Assembly (NCBI GenBank): GCA_052246725.1
Contig: JBQQCL010000004.1
Direction: 5' to 3' (one strand)
DNA from: Pseudalkalibacillus sp052246725
GTDB lineage: Bacteria; Bacillota; Bacilli; Bacillales; Fictibacillaceae
Length of the DNA stretch: 64,000 bases
A model generated the notes under the pieces. It searched no databases and had not been told where the DNA came from. It saw only the letters and a list, made by a program, of their open reading frames with translations. Positions 34,036 to 42,828 of the stretch are shown one piece after another. A program made the translations under genes and the position numbers. Positions within the stretch are counted from its first letter, which is position 1. Each line of letters opens with the position of its first letter.

Positions 34036-35382
34036 CTAATTTTCAACTTTTTTGATTACTTCATTTAAATATTGGGTTGTATATTGTCCCTTTTGGAACG
34101 ATTCTTCATTTAACACGTGCTCGAATAACGGGCCATTATGTTTGATCCCACTCAAAGTCCACTCAGCAAAGAAATGCCTGGACTTCTCTAACGCCTTCTC
34201 ACGGTCATCTGCATGAATGATGACTTTTGCAATCATCGGATCATAAAATGGTGTGACTTGTGTCTCAGAACTGAAGCCAGTATCTACACGGAGCCCTTCC
34301 GATTCTGGATACTCGAACGTTTCGATTTTTCCAGGAGAAGGTAAGAATGTATTCGGATCTTCCGCATAAATCCTATATTCAATACTATGTCCCGATTTCA
34401 CAAGTTCTGCTTGTGAATAAGGGATTGGTTTCGATTGTGCAACGTCAATCTGCCATTCCACAAGGTCCAAACCAGTGATCATCTCCGTGACCGGATGTTC
34501 AACTTGTAGACGTGTATTCATCTCGAGGAAATAGAAATTTTCGTTTTCGTCAACGATGAATTCAACTGTACCAGCATTTGTATAACTGACATGTGTACCT
34601 GCCTGTACTGCTGCTTCACAAATTTGTTGGCGGACTTCTTCACTCAAGAATGGTGATGGTGACTCCTCAATGACCTTCTGATGTCTGCGCTGGATCGAGC
34701 AGTCCCTTTCATATAAATGCACGACATTCCCATCTTTATCACCGAAGATTTGCACTTCAATATGACGGCTGTTGGAAATGAATTTTTCCATGAACATTTC
34801 ATCATTGCCGAAATAAGCTTTCGCTCGGTTCTGACTAGATACAAAAGCAGTGCGTAAAGTTTTCTCATCATCACACCGCTGCATTCCGATGCCTCCTCCG
34901 CCAGCACTTGCCTTGATCATGACTGGATATCCGATTTTATCAGCAAGCTGGACAGCTGCGTCGACATCACTGATCGGACCATCACTTCCAGGTACGACTG
35001 GGACACCAGCAACTTGCATGGTTTTTCTTGCTTTTACCTTGTCCCCCATCGCTTCTACAACATCTGCAGAAGGACCGATGAATGTAATGTTAGCGTTTTC
35101 AACTTTCCGCACAAAATCAGCATTTTCAGATAGAAATCCATAACCAGGATGGATTGCATCAACTTTTTCAGAAAGTGCAACCTCCAACACACGGTCGCTA
35201 TTCAAATATGACTTCACGACTGGAGGCTCACCGATTTCATGAGCTATCTTTGCATTTTTCACATAGGGAAGATCTTTATCTGCCTGTGAATAAACAATTA
35301 CAGGTTCGATCCCTAATTTCTCGCAAGTTTTTACAATTCTAGCTGCAATTTCTCCTCTGTTTGCGATCAGTATCTTTTTCAA
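34036..35382 (-). CDS. Biotin carboxylase subunit of acyl-CoA carboxylase
   Basis: A 448-residue AccC-type ATP-grasp enzyme that carboxylates the biotin carrier with bicarbonate and ATP. It shows KKILIANRGEIAARI at the start, VDAIHPGYGFLSENADF, the glycine-rich lid KASAGGGGIGMQRC, HIEVQIFGDKDGNVVHLYERDCSIQRR, and FLEMNTRLQVEHPVTEMITG. It starts with TTG at 35382 with GGAGGAG 5 bases upstream. It is the first gene of the three-gene operon. It is probably a second acetyl/propionyl-type complex rather than the housekeeping AccC, because the carboxyltransferase is of the single-chain acyl-CoA type. Confidence 0.93.
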   Translation of the reverse strand: MKKILIANRGEIAARIVKTCEKLGIEPVIVYSQADKDLPYVKNAKIAHEIGEPPVVKSYLNSDRVLEVALSEKVDAIHPGYGFLSENADFVRKVENANITFIGPSADVVEAMGDKVKARKTMQVAGVPVVPGSDGPISDVDAAVQLADKIGYPVMIKASAGGGGIGMQRCDDEKTLRTAFVSSQNRAKAYFGNDEMFMEKFISNSRHIEVQIFGDKDGNVVHLYERDCSIQRRHQKVIEESPSPFLSEEVRQQICEAAVQAGTHVSYTNAGTVEFIVDENENFYFLEMNTRLQVEHPVTEMITGLDLVEWQIDVAQSKPIPYSQAELVKSGHSIEYRIYAEDPNTFLPSPGKIETFEYPESEGLRVDTGFSSETQVTPFYDPMIAKVIIHADDREKALEKSRHFFAEWTLSGIKHNGPLFEHVLNEESFQKGQYTTQYLNEVIKKVEN

Positions 35383-35549
35383 ACCATCTCCTCCTATTTC
35401 TCTAGGCTACAATCTACTACTTTCAACAACAATCTGGCTGATTCCTGTAGATTTCTGCAGAATTTTTTCACATTTGCAGAAATTTTCGTAACTTTATTAT
35501 ATAATAATACAAGATAGAAAGGGAGAAAAAATGAAGGGGGACGCCAATA

Positions 35550-36074
35550 ATGTATAAAGTACAAAAGCTTCTCGTTAATTATAAAACGTTGGAAGAATTT
35601 AAAAAGTTCAAGGAATATGGAATCCAGGAATTATCGATGTTGGAAGATTTACAGGAAAATATCATTGATAACGATAGTGAGTCTCCATTTTACGGGATTT
35701 ATTATGGTGACAAACTGGTTGCTAGAATGAGCCTTTATCGAATCGATGGGAACTACGACCGCTATTTCGATCCGCCTCAGGATTACCTTGAACTATGGAA
35801 ATTGGAAGTCTTACCTGCATATCACGGGAAAGGTTTCGGTAGTGCGCTCGTCAATTATGCAAAAACCTACAATCTTCCAATCAAGACAAACGCACGACAG
35901 CGTTCTAGTGAGTTTTGGGAAAAGATGGGCTTCTCATCCGTAACCTATAATCCAAGCCGTGACCGCGGGGAAAATCCTTATGTATGGTATCCAGCAGGTG
36001 TTGCTGAGCAAGAACCTGTGGAAAAAGAGGATGGTCCGATCAAAGAAACGGATGTATCGTCATCTGACTTGTAG
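35550..36074 (+). CDS. ylbP: GNAT N-acetyltransferase YlbP
   Basis: A 174-residue GNAT family protein closely resembling B. subtilis YlbP, including VQKLLVNYKTLEEFKKF, SPFYGIYYGDKLVARMSLY and the acetyl-CoA binding segment LEVLPAYHGKGFGSALVNYA. Its substrate is unknown. The C-terminal tail (EKEDGPIKETDVSSSDL) is acidic. It is divergent from the carboxylase operon and convergent with gerR, sharing a terminator with it. AT-rich promoter-like sequence (TATATAATAATAC) lies about 50 bases upstream, but no good -35 was seen. Confidence 0.9.
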   Translation: MYKVQKLLVNYKTLEEFKKFKEYGIQELSMLEDLQENIIDNDSESPFYGIYYGDKLVARMSLYRIDGNYDRYFDPPQDYLELWKLEVLPAYHGKGFGSALVNYAKTYNLPIKTNARQRSSEFWEKMGFSSVTYNPSRDRGENPYVWYPAGVAEQEPVEKEDGPIKETDVSSSDL

Positions 36075-36118
36075 AGAAATACGTTGTACGTTTAAAACAG
36101 TAAAAGCTGACTTGTATC

Positions 36119-36158
36119 AAGTGTCAGGACCTTATTTTTAGGTTCCTGGCACTTTTTC
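36119..36158 (+). terminator. Bidirectional terminator between ylbP and gerR
   Basis: GTGTCAGGACC and GGTTCCTGGCAC pair, followed by TTTTT on the plus strand. An outer stem AGTAAAAGCTGAC / GTCAGCTTTGTTTTACT (36100-36175) encloses it, so it can serve gerR on the minus strand as well. Confidence 0.85.
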
Positions 36159-36174
36159 GTCAGCTTTGTTTTAC

Positions 36175-36816
36175 TTACTTCTCCACTTTTTCAAGATTTC
36201 CGTTATAATCCATTTGGAATTTCACTTGCGAATCCTCATCTTCATCCGTCACTGCCATTTTCCTTGCCCGCTCCATGAAGTTCAACATGATTTTATAGTC
36301 TTCATACACATGATCATAATCATTCTGCAATTTTTGAAGTTTGTGGTTCAACACTTCATTTTCCTTCTCGATTTTCAAAAGGTTTTCCTTCAGTCGATCT
36401 TTTTCTGCTTGAAGAGTAAACACATCTTGTTCTGAATTTTGGATATTTCGCAAGTAGTCGATTATATCCGCCATACATAAATCTGAATTAACTTCCGGGG
36501 TTCTGTTCATTACTCTTATTTCTTCTTGTTGGGTCGTTGCCTGTTGTGGAACAGGATTACTAGAATGTGTTTTCGATGACTTCTCTTTCATCATCTGTTT
36601 TCGTTGTTTCTTTGCAATGGCTATGGCAGCATCATATTTTTTGCGGATCAATGAATTCCATCTGAAACCACATGCCGCTGAGGTTCGGGATAATTTTTTC
36701 CCAACTTCTTCAAACGCTGCTAGTTGAGTACCACCCTCACGTATTTGTCGCAGAACGACTTCGGCTAGTAATAGATCTTCATCATGACTCCAAGCATCCT
36801 GGCGTGTTGAGCCCAT
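36175..36816 (-). CDS. gerR: RsfA-family prespore regulator GerR (YlbO)
   Basis: A sporulation transcription regulator with an N-terminal Myb/SANT-like DNA-binding domain (TRQDAWSHDEDLLLAEVVLR, then GKKLSRTSAACGFRWNSLIRKKY). A polar linker and a C-terminal coiled coil follow (about residues 130-190, TLQAEKDRLKENLLKIEKEN). In B. subtilis ylbO encodes GerR, a mother-cell regulator of the sigma-E regulon; the related RsfA acts in the forespore. The ATG at about 36816 is chosen because GGAGGG lies 6 bases upstream. The longer frame begins with TTG inside a repeat module and lacks a ribosome site. Confidence 0.88.
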   Translation of the reverse strand: MGSTRQDAWSHDEDLLLAEVVLRQIREGGTQLAAFEEVGKKLSRTSAACGFRWNSLIRKKYDAAIAIAKKQRKQMMKEKSSKTHSSNPVPQQATTQQEEIRVMNRTPEVNSDLCMADIIDYLRNIQNSEQDVFTLQAEKDRLKENLLKIEKENEVLNHKLQKLQNDYDHVYEDYKIMLNFMERARKMAVTDEDEDSQVKFQMDYNGNLEKVEK

Positions 36817-36883
36817 CTGCATCCCTCCAAACATTTCTACTTTATTTACAACATATGCAGATGGTAGAAAAGATAGACTTTTG

Positions 36884-36976
36884 TTTAAGGAAAACTTGGG
36901 CTTTGCCAAGCCTTAGCGTAGGCTGAATCTTAGTTACCCTTATATTGAAGAAAGTATTTATACTTTCTTTAAATGC
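36884..36976 (+). repeat. Family-1 repeat, isolated 3' module
   Basis: GGAAAACTTGGGCTTTGCC, then GCCTTAGCGTAGGCTGAATC, then TTGAAGAAAGTATTTATACTTTC. It lies upstream of gerR, in the gap to the enoyl-CoA hydratase gene, and would form part of the gerR upstream region. Confidence 0.8.
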
Positions 36977-37023
36977 TAGTGAAAGATTCGATCCCTTTAT
37001 GTCTTGGAGGAAACTGGAACTGC

Positions 37024-37785
37024 TCATTTTCGGTTTAAAAAGGTTTTGACAGCCTGATGATGGTCATCTGTAGCCCACAAACGCGCGCAATCACTTATCT
37101 CTTTTTCAACTCGTTGTTTGATTTCAGAAAGCTTATATCGGTCGAGACGTCGTTGTTTATATGCTTGTTGAACTGCTGAATTTTTCGTTGTAAAAGGTTC
37201 GATCCATTCGTTAAAATCATTCAGCGGATCCTCTGTACCCAACACTTTCTGGATAAACCCTTTTTCATATCCTTCCTGTGCGGAATATTTAATAGCACTG
37301 GTCAATATCTCAAACGCTGAGTCAGGATTCATTCTTTCCATGACAAAAGTAGATCCACCCCAGCCTGTGGTGATTCCAAGTGTGCCTTGTATGAAACCGA
37401 ACTTCACATTTGAATATGCAACCCGCAAATCACATGCGGAAGCAATTTCACAACCTCCTCCAACCGCTACACCATTCAAAAGAGCGATCGTGGGCTTAGG
37501 AAAGCTGAAAATCTTGAACAAAACCTCTCCCATCTTGGAAAGCATTTCATAGGCTTCGTTTTCTGTATGTAATTGATGGAAGACGGATAAATCTCCTCCG
37601 GAACAAAATGATTTCTCTCCTGCACCTGTCATCACCAATATTTTAACGCCATCATCATCTTTCAAATTTTTCAACGCTTTGCCTATCAATCCAATCATGT
37701 CATGATCGATGGCATTGTAACGCTCAGGCTGATTCAAAATCACCCAGCCGATCCCATTTTCGACTTCGACTTTCACTTTCTCCAT
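37024..37785 (-). CDS. Enoyl-CoA hydratase/isomerase family protein
   Basis: A 253-residue crotonase-fold protein. The oxyanion-hole motifs are visible as KSFCSGGDLSVF and ALLNGVAVGGGCEIASACDLRVA, with FGFIQGTLGITTGWGGS after them. The catalytic glutamates of typical hydratases are not clearly conserved, because the second position falls in TLGITTG. It could therefore be a hydratase, isomerase or hydrolase (the fold includes 3-hydroxyisobutyryl-CoA hydrolase-like members). AAGGTGATC precedes the ATG. It lies between gerR and rpmF and is not usual in the B. subtilis ylb region. Confidence 0.85.
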   Translation of the reverse strand: MEKVKVEVENGIGWVILNQPERYNAIDHDMIGLIGKALKNLKDDDGVKILVMTGAGEKSFCSGGDLSVFHQLHTENEAYEMLSKMGEVLFKIFSFPKPTIALLNGVAVGGGCEIASACDLRVAYSNVKFGFIQGTLGITTGWGGSTFVMERMNPDSAFEILTSAIKYSAQEGYEKGFIQKVLGTEDPLNDFNEWIEPFTTKNSAVQQAYKQRRLDRYKLSEIKQRVEKEISDCARLWATDDHHQAVKTFLNRK

Positions 37786-37836
37786 ATGATCACCTTGCTT
37801 ATGTGTGTTTTCCTATATTATAGCTGAAAGGAACCA

Positions 37837-37880
37837 TAAAAAAAGTGCCTGGAAGGATATTAATCCTTACAGGCACTTTT
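37837..37880 (-). terminator. Terminator of ylbN-rpmF
   Basis: On the minus strand AAAAGTGCCTG..AAGGAT and ATCCTT..CAGGCACTTTT form a long stem with a small loop, followed by TTT. It lies just past the rpmF stop. Confidence 0.93.
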
Positions 37881-37888
37881 GATCAAAC

Positions 37889-38062
37889 TTACTTCTCAAC
37901 TACTTCTTTTCCTTTGTATGTTCCACATTCTGGACATACGCGGTGAGAAAGCTTGTATTCGCCACATTCTGGGCATTTCACCATTCCAGGTACTTTCAAC
38001 TTATAGTGAGTACGACGCTTGTTTTTGCGAGTTGTAGAGGTTCTTCTAAAAGGTACTGCCAT
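37889..38062 (-). CDS. rpmF: 50S ribosomal protein L32
   Basis: A 57-residue protein beginning MAVPFRRTSTTRKNKRRTHY, the L32 signature. Two CPECG motifs (residues about 30-34 and 43-47) form a zinc site, so this is the zinc-binding form. AAGGAGGTGG lies 6 bases upstream of the ATG. It follows ylbN by 61 bases; ylbN (YceD) and rpmF are paired in most bacteria. A strong terminator follows. Confidence 0.98.
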   Translation of the reverse strand: MAVPFRRTSTTRKNKRRTHYKLKVPGMVKCPECGEYKLSHRVCPECGTYKGKEVVEK

Positions 38063-38123
38063 GGTTTTCCACCTCCTTGAAGGAATTGTTCAGCTAGAGA
38101 ATGTCAAATGCTTTGACGTTTCT

Positions 38124-38651
38124 TCACTTTTTATCGCTATCATTAAAAAATTTGGCCAAGTCGGCCATCCGTGGATCGACCTTGTCTTGTCGATCCTCTT
38201 CTTCCTCAACTACATCCCATCCTTTACCTGATGGAGGAGCAGGAGGGTTATCAGTTGGTTCAGAGCTGATGACCTTCAACGGCTTTTCCAACAATATGTT
38301 TTCCCGAATATAAGGTATCAGGTCAACCGTATTCTCTTCGACAACATGGATATCCTCTTCTTCTGCATCCATCCCGTAATCCGGCTCGAAGAGGAAAATC
38401 TCGGTCGATCGGATATTAAAAGGAAAAGGTACATCTTCAAGAGTCACTGCACAAGGCAGTGTCATTTGTCCAGTAATCGTCAAATGAAATACAGCTCGAT
38501 TTTGATTGATTTCAGCATAACCCTTTACATGGACTGGTGTTATTTCGCGGATCTCAGAATCAAAATCACGGATCGAGTCCAACTCGATCGTTTCATCAAG
38601 TTCTAGTCCTTTACGTTGAAAACTTCTCAGTTGTTGTATGGACCATTTCAT
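38124..38651 (-). CDS. ylbN: DUF177/YceD-family rRNA accumulation protein YlbN
   Basis: A 175-residue YceD-family protein with MKWSIQQLRSFQRKGLELDE at the start and the conserved GQMTLPCAVTLEDVPFPF segment, including the single cysteine of the family. An acidic region (FEPDYGMDAEEEDIHVVEENTVDL) follows, and then the IRENILLEKPLKV block. In E. coli and plants YceD proteins are needed for 23S rRNA accumulation. It is immediately upstream of rpmF, the near-universal context for the family. AGGTGATG precedes the ATG. Confidence 0.93.
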   Translation of the reverse strand: MKWSIQQLRSFQRKGLELDETIELDSIRDFDSEIREITPVHVKGYAEINQNRAVFHLTITGQMTLPCAVTLEDVPFPFNIRSTEIFLFEPDYGMDAEEEDIHVVEENTVDLIPYIRENILLEKPLKVISSEPTDNPPAPPSGKGWDVVEEEEDRQDKVDPRMADLAKFFNDSDKK

Positions 38652-38866
38652 TTGTCATCACCTCAAGGCAACAGTAGTAATTATAGCTTTCAACAAAAAA
38701 ATTGTCAACATTTTTTCTTTACAGTCGTTTTTATTCTTTCTCCACAATTTGGTACAATAATGAAGTCACTGGTATTCCAGTTTCACCTGATTTTCTCCTA
38801 TAAGGTCAAGATGATTCAATTTTAACGCATATCCTCTATCACTACCAAATCAGAAGGAGCAGAATG

Positions 38867-40084
38867 ATGAAATCTTTAGGATTGATTGTTGAGTATAACC
38901 CTTTTCATAATGGACATTTATATCATTTGCAACAAGCTAAGAAACAATCACAAGCTGATGTAGTCATTGCTGTGATGAGCGGTAATTTTCTGCAAAGAGG
39001 AGAGCCTGCCCTTGTTTCAAAATGGACACGGGCAAAGATGGCACTTGAAGCAGGAGTCGATTTAGTCGTTGAACTTCCCTATGCCTTTGCAACCCAGCGG
39101 GCAGATCGTTTTGCGTTTGGAGCTGTTTCCATACTGGATGAAATGAAATGTGATGAAATCATTTTTGGTAGTGAATCCGGGAAGATTGAACCCTTTTTAA
39201 AGACTGTCGATTTTCTTCGAGAAAATGAAAAGGAATATAATGAGTGGATACAAAGGCATGTCAAAACAGGTATCAGTTACCCTGCGGCCGCATCCAAAGC
39301 TTTCGCTACAATTCCAAATCGTCCTGACGAAGCTGTCGATCTAGCGAAACCTAATAACATTTTAGGGTACCATTATGTGAATTCGATCAGAGAAAATGAT
39401 TCTAAAATGCATATAGATACTGTACAACGCACTGGTGCTGGTTATCATGAAGTCGGTCATGGAACTGATAAAATCGCAAGTGCGACTGGAATCAGGAAAA
39501 CCCTATTTGAAGGCAATGGAAAATTATCAGAAATAGAGGAGCTTGTTCCACCGACTACATATAAGGGGCTAATAAAGCACCAACATGAGTTCGGTCAATT
39601 CCTCAACTGGGAAGGTTATTTTGAATTTTTAAAACATCGATTGATCACTTTTTCTGCAGATGAACTATCAGAAGTATATGAGTGTGTGGAGGGCATTCAA
39701 CATCGACTTAAGGATCAAATTTTGCGTTCAGAATCATTTCAAAGTTTTCTGGAATCCGTCAAAACGAAACGATACACATGGACCCGTCTGCAAAGACTTT
39801 GCACACATATTCTGACCAATGCAAATAAAGAAGTGATGAATAAAGCTTTACGTGAGCAGCCCACTTCCATTCGACTGCTTGGGATGTCGGAAAATGGCCA
39901 AAAGCATTTAAATACGATCAAAAAGAAGGTGGAACTTCCGATTGTAAGTACCCTTTCCAAATACAGTGATGACTTTATGGAGATGGATATCAAAGCAACG
40001 AATACATATATTCTTGGTTTCCCATCCAGATTCCATACAACACTTTGGAAACAGGAATACGCTAATCCTCCGATACGTATTTGA
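38867..40084 (+). CDS. ylbM: tRNA(Met) cytidine acetate ligase TmcAL (YlbM)
   Basis: A nucleotidyltransferase-fold enzyme that uses acetate and ATP to form N4-acetylcytidine at the wobble position of elongator tRNA-Met in B. subtilis. The N-terminus has the HxGH motif in LIVEYNPFHNGHLYHLQ, followed by SGNFLQRGEPALVSKW and RTGAGYHE. The length of 405 residues fits. Two ATGs are adjacent; the second is preferred because AAGGAG then lies 7 bases upstream. It is divergent from ylbN-rpmF, as in B. subtilis. Confidence 0.94.
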   Translation: MKSLGLIVEYNPFHNGHLYHLQQAKKQSQADVVIAVMSGNFLQRGEPALVSKWTRAKMALEAGVDLVVELPYAFATQRADRFAFGAVSILDEMKCDEIIFGSESGKIEPFLKTVDFLRENEKEYNEWIQRHVKTGISYPAAASKAFATIPNRPDEAVDLAKPNNILGYHYVNSIRENDSKMHIDTVQRTGAGYHEVGHGTDKIASATGIRKTLFEGNGKLSEIEELVPPTTYKGLIKHQHEFGQFLNWEGYFEFLKHRLITFSADELSEVYECVEGIQHRLKDQILRSESFQSFLESVKTKRYTWTRLQRLCTHILTNANKEVMNKALREQPTSIRLLGMSENGQKHLNTIKKKVELPIVSTLSKYSDDFMEMDIKATNTYILGFPSRFHTTLWKQEYANPPIRI

Positions 40085-40187
40085 TTAAAGCTGTTGTTGT
40101 GTAGATCGTTGTTATTGAATTTGAAAATATATTCGGTTTTGCCCCGTGGAGTATCTGAAATTTCGCTTGAAGAAAACTTGGCAAAGC

Positions 40188-40653
40188 GGCTCTTTTCTAA
40201 AAGATTGTTGCTTTTGAGTTATTTTTAAAAACTCACCTTGTGCAAGTTGATTGGAGAGCAAGGTGCGAGACTCCTCGAACATGAAAATCGCATTTTCTTC
40301 GTGCGATGTAACGCTGCCGAAGCTTTCCTTGTCCTGCGGGGTCAGCGTGCCTACTACCTGAATAATCTCCTCGCAAGGCATGCGACGAGGAAACTCGCTT
40401 CGACAGGACTTTCTTGTAGACGCAGGAGCACAAATGCTTCCTTGATAAGGAGACTCCTGAGGTTGCAAGGCGACGAGTGGGTTCACCGCACGCCCCGCGG
40501 AAAGCGAGCATCCTGGAGCGGAAATCAACGACTTTTAAAGAAAACTTGGCGAGACCAAGCCTTTTGTAGGTCGAGCCTTAGTTGCCCTTATACTGAAGAA
40601 AGTATTTTATACTTTCTTTAAGTGCAAGAACAACAAAGTTTGCCAAAACAGCC
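40188..40653 (+). repeat. Family-1 repeat, full-length copy
   Basis: 466 bp, from GGCTCTTTTCTAAAAGATTG to GCCAAAACAGCC. It is very close in sequence to the copies at 45596 and 54536 and to the inverse of 2635-3102. Proposed closing helix: CCTGCGGGGTCAGCGTGC near 40334 with GCACGCCCCGCGG near 40488. Hairpins inside include GTTGCAAGGCGACG and GAAAGTATTTTATACTTTC. A stray GAAAACTTGGCAAAG module piece precedes it. It lies between ylbM and ylbL, both of which point toward it. Confidence 0.88.
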
Positions 40654-40715
40654 TATTGATAAAATGAAAACCGAAAAGCGAAGGATGTTGACGAAGCAGT
40701 GACTTCATTTATTGC

Positions 40716-40857
40716 TCACTAAAGAAAGGGGCTGACCCAAAAGACAAGTGTCAGACACCTCCAACACAACATTTTGTATCAAAACACGCTTTTCCTAAAA
40801 ATGTTGTTAAGTTCGGAGAGACTCAGACACTTATGGGTCAGCCTCTTTCTTTTGGAC
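40716..40857 (-). terminator. Large hairpin downstream of ylbL, terminator-like
   Basis: AAAGAAAGGGGCTGACCCA at 40722 pairs with TGGGTCAGCCTCTTTCTTT at 40836. The inner part contains GTGTCAGACACC and CAGACACTT. It is the only terminator-like structure past the ylbL stop. Its size and inner repeats suggest a mobile palindromic unit rather than a simple terminator. Confidence 0.5.
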
Positions 40858-40890
40858 AAAATTCAGTTGTCCCAGCCTCTTATGCACGTA

Positions 40891-41916
40891 TTACTTTTCC
40901 TTTAAGTCTTTTAAATAATCCAGTGCATCGGTGAATTTTTCAACTGGGACGATTTCCATTTCAGTGTTAATGTCTTCTGCAGCTTCTTTTGCATGTTTAT
41001 AATTATCTGCTTTAACCGGGGCAAAGAAGACTTCTGCACCTGCATTGTCTGCAGCTACAATTTTTTGTTTGATCCCTCCGATCGGACCAACCTCTCCCTT
41101 TTCATTCATCGTCCCTGTTCCCGCAATCTGGTAACCTTTCGTCCAATCCTCTTTCGTCAATTGATTGTATATTTCAAGCGTGAACATCAGGCCAGCTGAT
41201 GGACCACCAATTTTATTCGTGTCGATTTTTAATTCGGGGTCAGTCTTTATTTCTGAATATGTAACCGGATATGTGATCCCGATTCCAGCGCGTTCTTCTT
41301 CACTGTTTTGGACAATGTCTTTCGGAAAAGGCTTCAACGAAAGCGTTATCTCTTTTTCTTTTGATTCTCTGTTAACTGTAAGTTGAACCTTTTCGTTCGC
41401 ATCAAACTTTTTCAACCGGTTGACAAGTTCTTCAGCCGTTTTGATTTCTTTCCCATTCAATTCGGTGATCAGATCCCCCACTTTTAGTTTATCTGCAGCG
41501 GGCATACCTGAAATGATACCCGTTATGAATACACCTTTATTGAGGATTTCAATCGATTTATCTGCTTCCTTATATGCGACAATCGTGGCTGCATGCTGCG
41601 AGCTTTGCATCAACTGGAGCTGTCGGGATTCATATTCTTCTTCTGTTTCGTCAGACCCGCGTATTTGATCTTCGGGAATCACTTCTCGATAATCACTGAC
41701 TTTCGCCCATAAGTATTCTGCCGCATTTGCCTTCCCCACCAAAACGGTGGTAAGCATAAATGAACCTTTTGCTTGATTCCTCTCTTCAACCTCGATGATC
41801 GGAGTCAGTACCTTTGCATCACCTGGTTGTGTGAAATAAAAAGGAAGTGGTAAGAAAGCGATCAAAATGGCTATTAAAATGACAACCCAGGGCCATTGGG
41901 CTCTAATTCTTTTCAT
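40891..41916 (-). CDS. ylbL: Lon-like PDZ-domain serine protease YlbL
   Basis: A 341-residue membrane-anchored protease. An N-terminal membrane helix (WPWVVILIAILIAFLPLPF) is followed by a PDZ domain (residues about 110-190, VFITGIISGMPAADKLKVGD) and a Lon-type proteolytic domain. That domain has the catalytic serine in KIGGPSAGLMFTL and the lysine in VGPIGGIKQKIVAA. B. subtilis YlbL degrades the cell division inhibitor YneA. The ATG at 41916 has GGAGGAAG upstream and lies inside the end of ylbK, so the two genes are translationally coupled; the longer frame starts within ylbK. Confidence 0.94.
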   Translation of the reverse strand: MKRIRAQWPWVVILIAILIAFLPLPFYFTQPGDAKVLTPIIEVEERNQAKGSFMLTTVLVGKANAAEYLWAKVSDYREVIPEDQIRGSDETEEEYESRQLQLMQSSQHAATIVAYKEADKSIEILNKGVFITGIISGMPAADKLKVGDLITELNGKEIKTAEELVNRLKKFDANEKVQLTVNRESKEKEITLSLKPFPKDIVQNSEEERAGIGITYPVTYSEIKTDPELKIDTNKIGGPSAGLMFTLEIYNQLTKEDWTKGYQIAGTGTMNEKGEVGPIGGIKQKIVAADNAGAEVFFAPVKADNYKHAKEAAEDINTEMEIVPVEKFTDALDYLKDLKEK

Positions 41917-42697
41917 TGTTCTTCCTCCAGTCGCGTATCGCAGCTTTAATATCTTTAATGCGATTGTTGGTTTCCTCTTCACCAATTGCAATGATCTCAT
42001 CTATTTCCTTGAACGTAGCTGAACTGTAATTTTCCACCAGAGGTCTGATCAGCACATCTGTAGAAATATGGTTCGCTTTTACAAGTTCTCGCTGCATGAT
42101 ATCGATGCTTTGCATGATAACATCAAAGATTGTATTGATTTCCGGGTCTTTTTTTATATGTGAGATATCAACCGCAATAACAAGATCCGCTCCCATCTCT
42201 TTCACTACAGAGACAGGTACCCGATCGATCACCCCTCCATCAATTAAGAGTCTGCCATCTTTTTCATATGGCACAAAAATACCTGGAACAGCAATACTTG
42301 CTCTTACAGCTTCAGATATAGCGCCTTTGGTGATGACGACCTTTTCACCCTTATAAAGATCTGTTGCTATGATGGAAAAAGGTAGATCTAAATCTTCAAT
42401 ATTTCTTCCTTTCGTCAAAGCATGGATCAATTGCTTCACTTTTTCACCCGCTACAAATCCCATTTTCGGAACTGTATAATCTATATAATATCTTCTTCGG
42501 AACATCCTTGCCATCTTCACCATTGTTTCAGGCTTATGCCCGGTACAATAAAATGCACCTACAAGAGCACCCATACTGCTTCCTGCAATCATATGGATAG
42601 GAATTTCCGCTTCGACCAACGCTTTCAAAACGCCTATATGCGCAAACCCTCTAGCTCCTCCAGATCCTAGAGCTAAACCAATCTTTGGTTGATCCAC
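41903..42697 (-). CDS. ylbK: Patatin-like phospholipase family protein YlbK
   Basis: A patatin/RssA-family serine hydrolase. The oxyanion motif is GLALGSGGARGFAHIGVL, the nucleophile motif is IAGSSMGALVGAF, and the dyad aspartate lies in LLIDGGVIDRVPV. The substrate is unknown. The GTG at 42697 is chosen: AGGAGGT lies 6 bases upstream, and the resulting N-terminus matches B. subtilis YlbK. The ATG at 42718 would place that ribosome site inside the gene. Its 3' end overlaps the start of ylbL. Confidence 0.92.
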   Translation of the reverse strand: MDQPKIGLALGSGGARGFAHIGVLKALVEAEIPIHMIAGSSMGALVGAFYCTGHKPETMVKMARMFRRRYYIDYTVPKMGFVAGEKVKQLIHALTKGRNIEDLDLPFSIIATDLYKGEKVVITKGAISEAVRASIAVPGIFVPYEKDGRLLIDGGVIDRVPVSVVKEMGADLVIAVDISHIKKDPEINTIFDVIMQSIDIMQRELVKANHISTDVLIRPLVENYSSATFKEIDEIIAIGEEETNNRIKDIKAAIRDWRKNNEKN

Positions 42698-42828
42698 AGG
42701 ATGACCTCCTCTTTTCATCTAAGAACACTGCATCAAGGTCTAAACTCAGTATATTCACGTATAAATGAATGAGGACAACTTATCAAACGTCCATCCTTAT
42801 TTCATCGTATTCATAAGGAGGCTTTGGA

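Noticed and set aside
40233..40621. Overlapping open frames on both strands inside the family-1 repeat copies, recurring with similar sequence at 2855, 40238, 45650 and 54538
   Set aside because: They are open in several frames at once, lack ribosome sites, are broken in the deleted copy at 31834, and change length between copies. The GC-rich repeat explains them better than coding.
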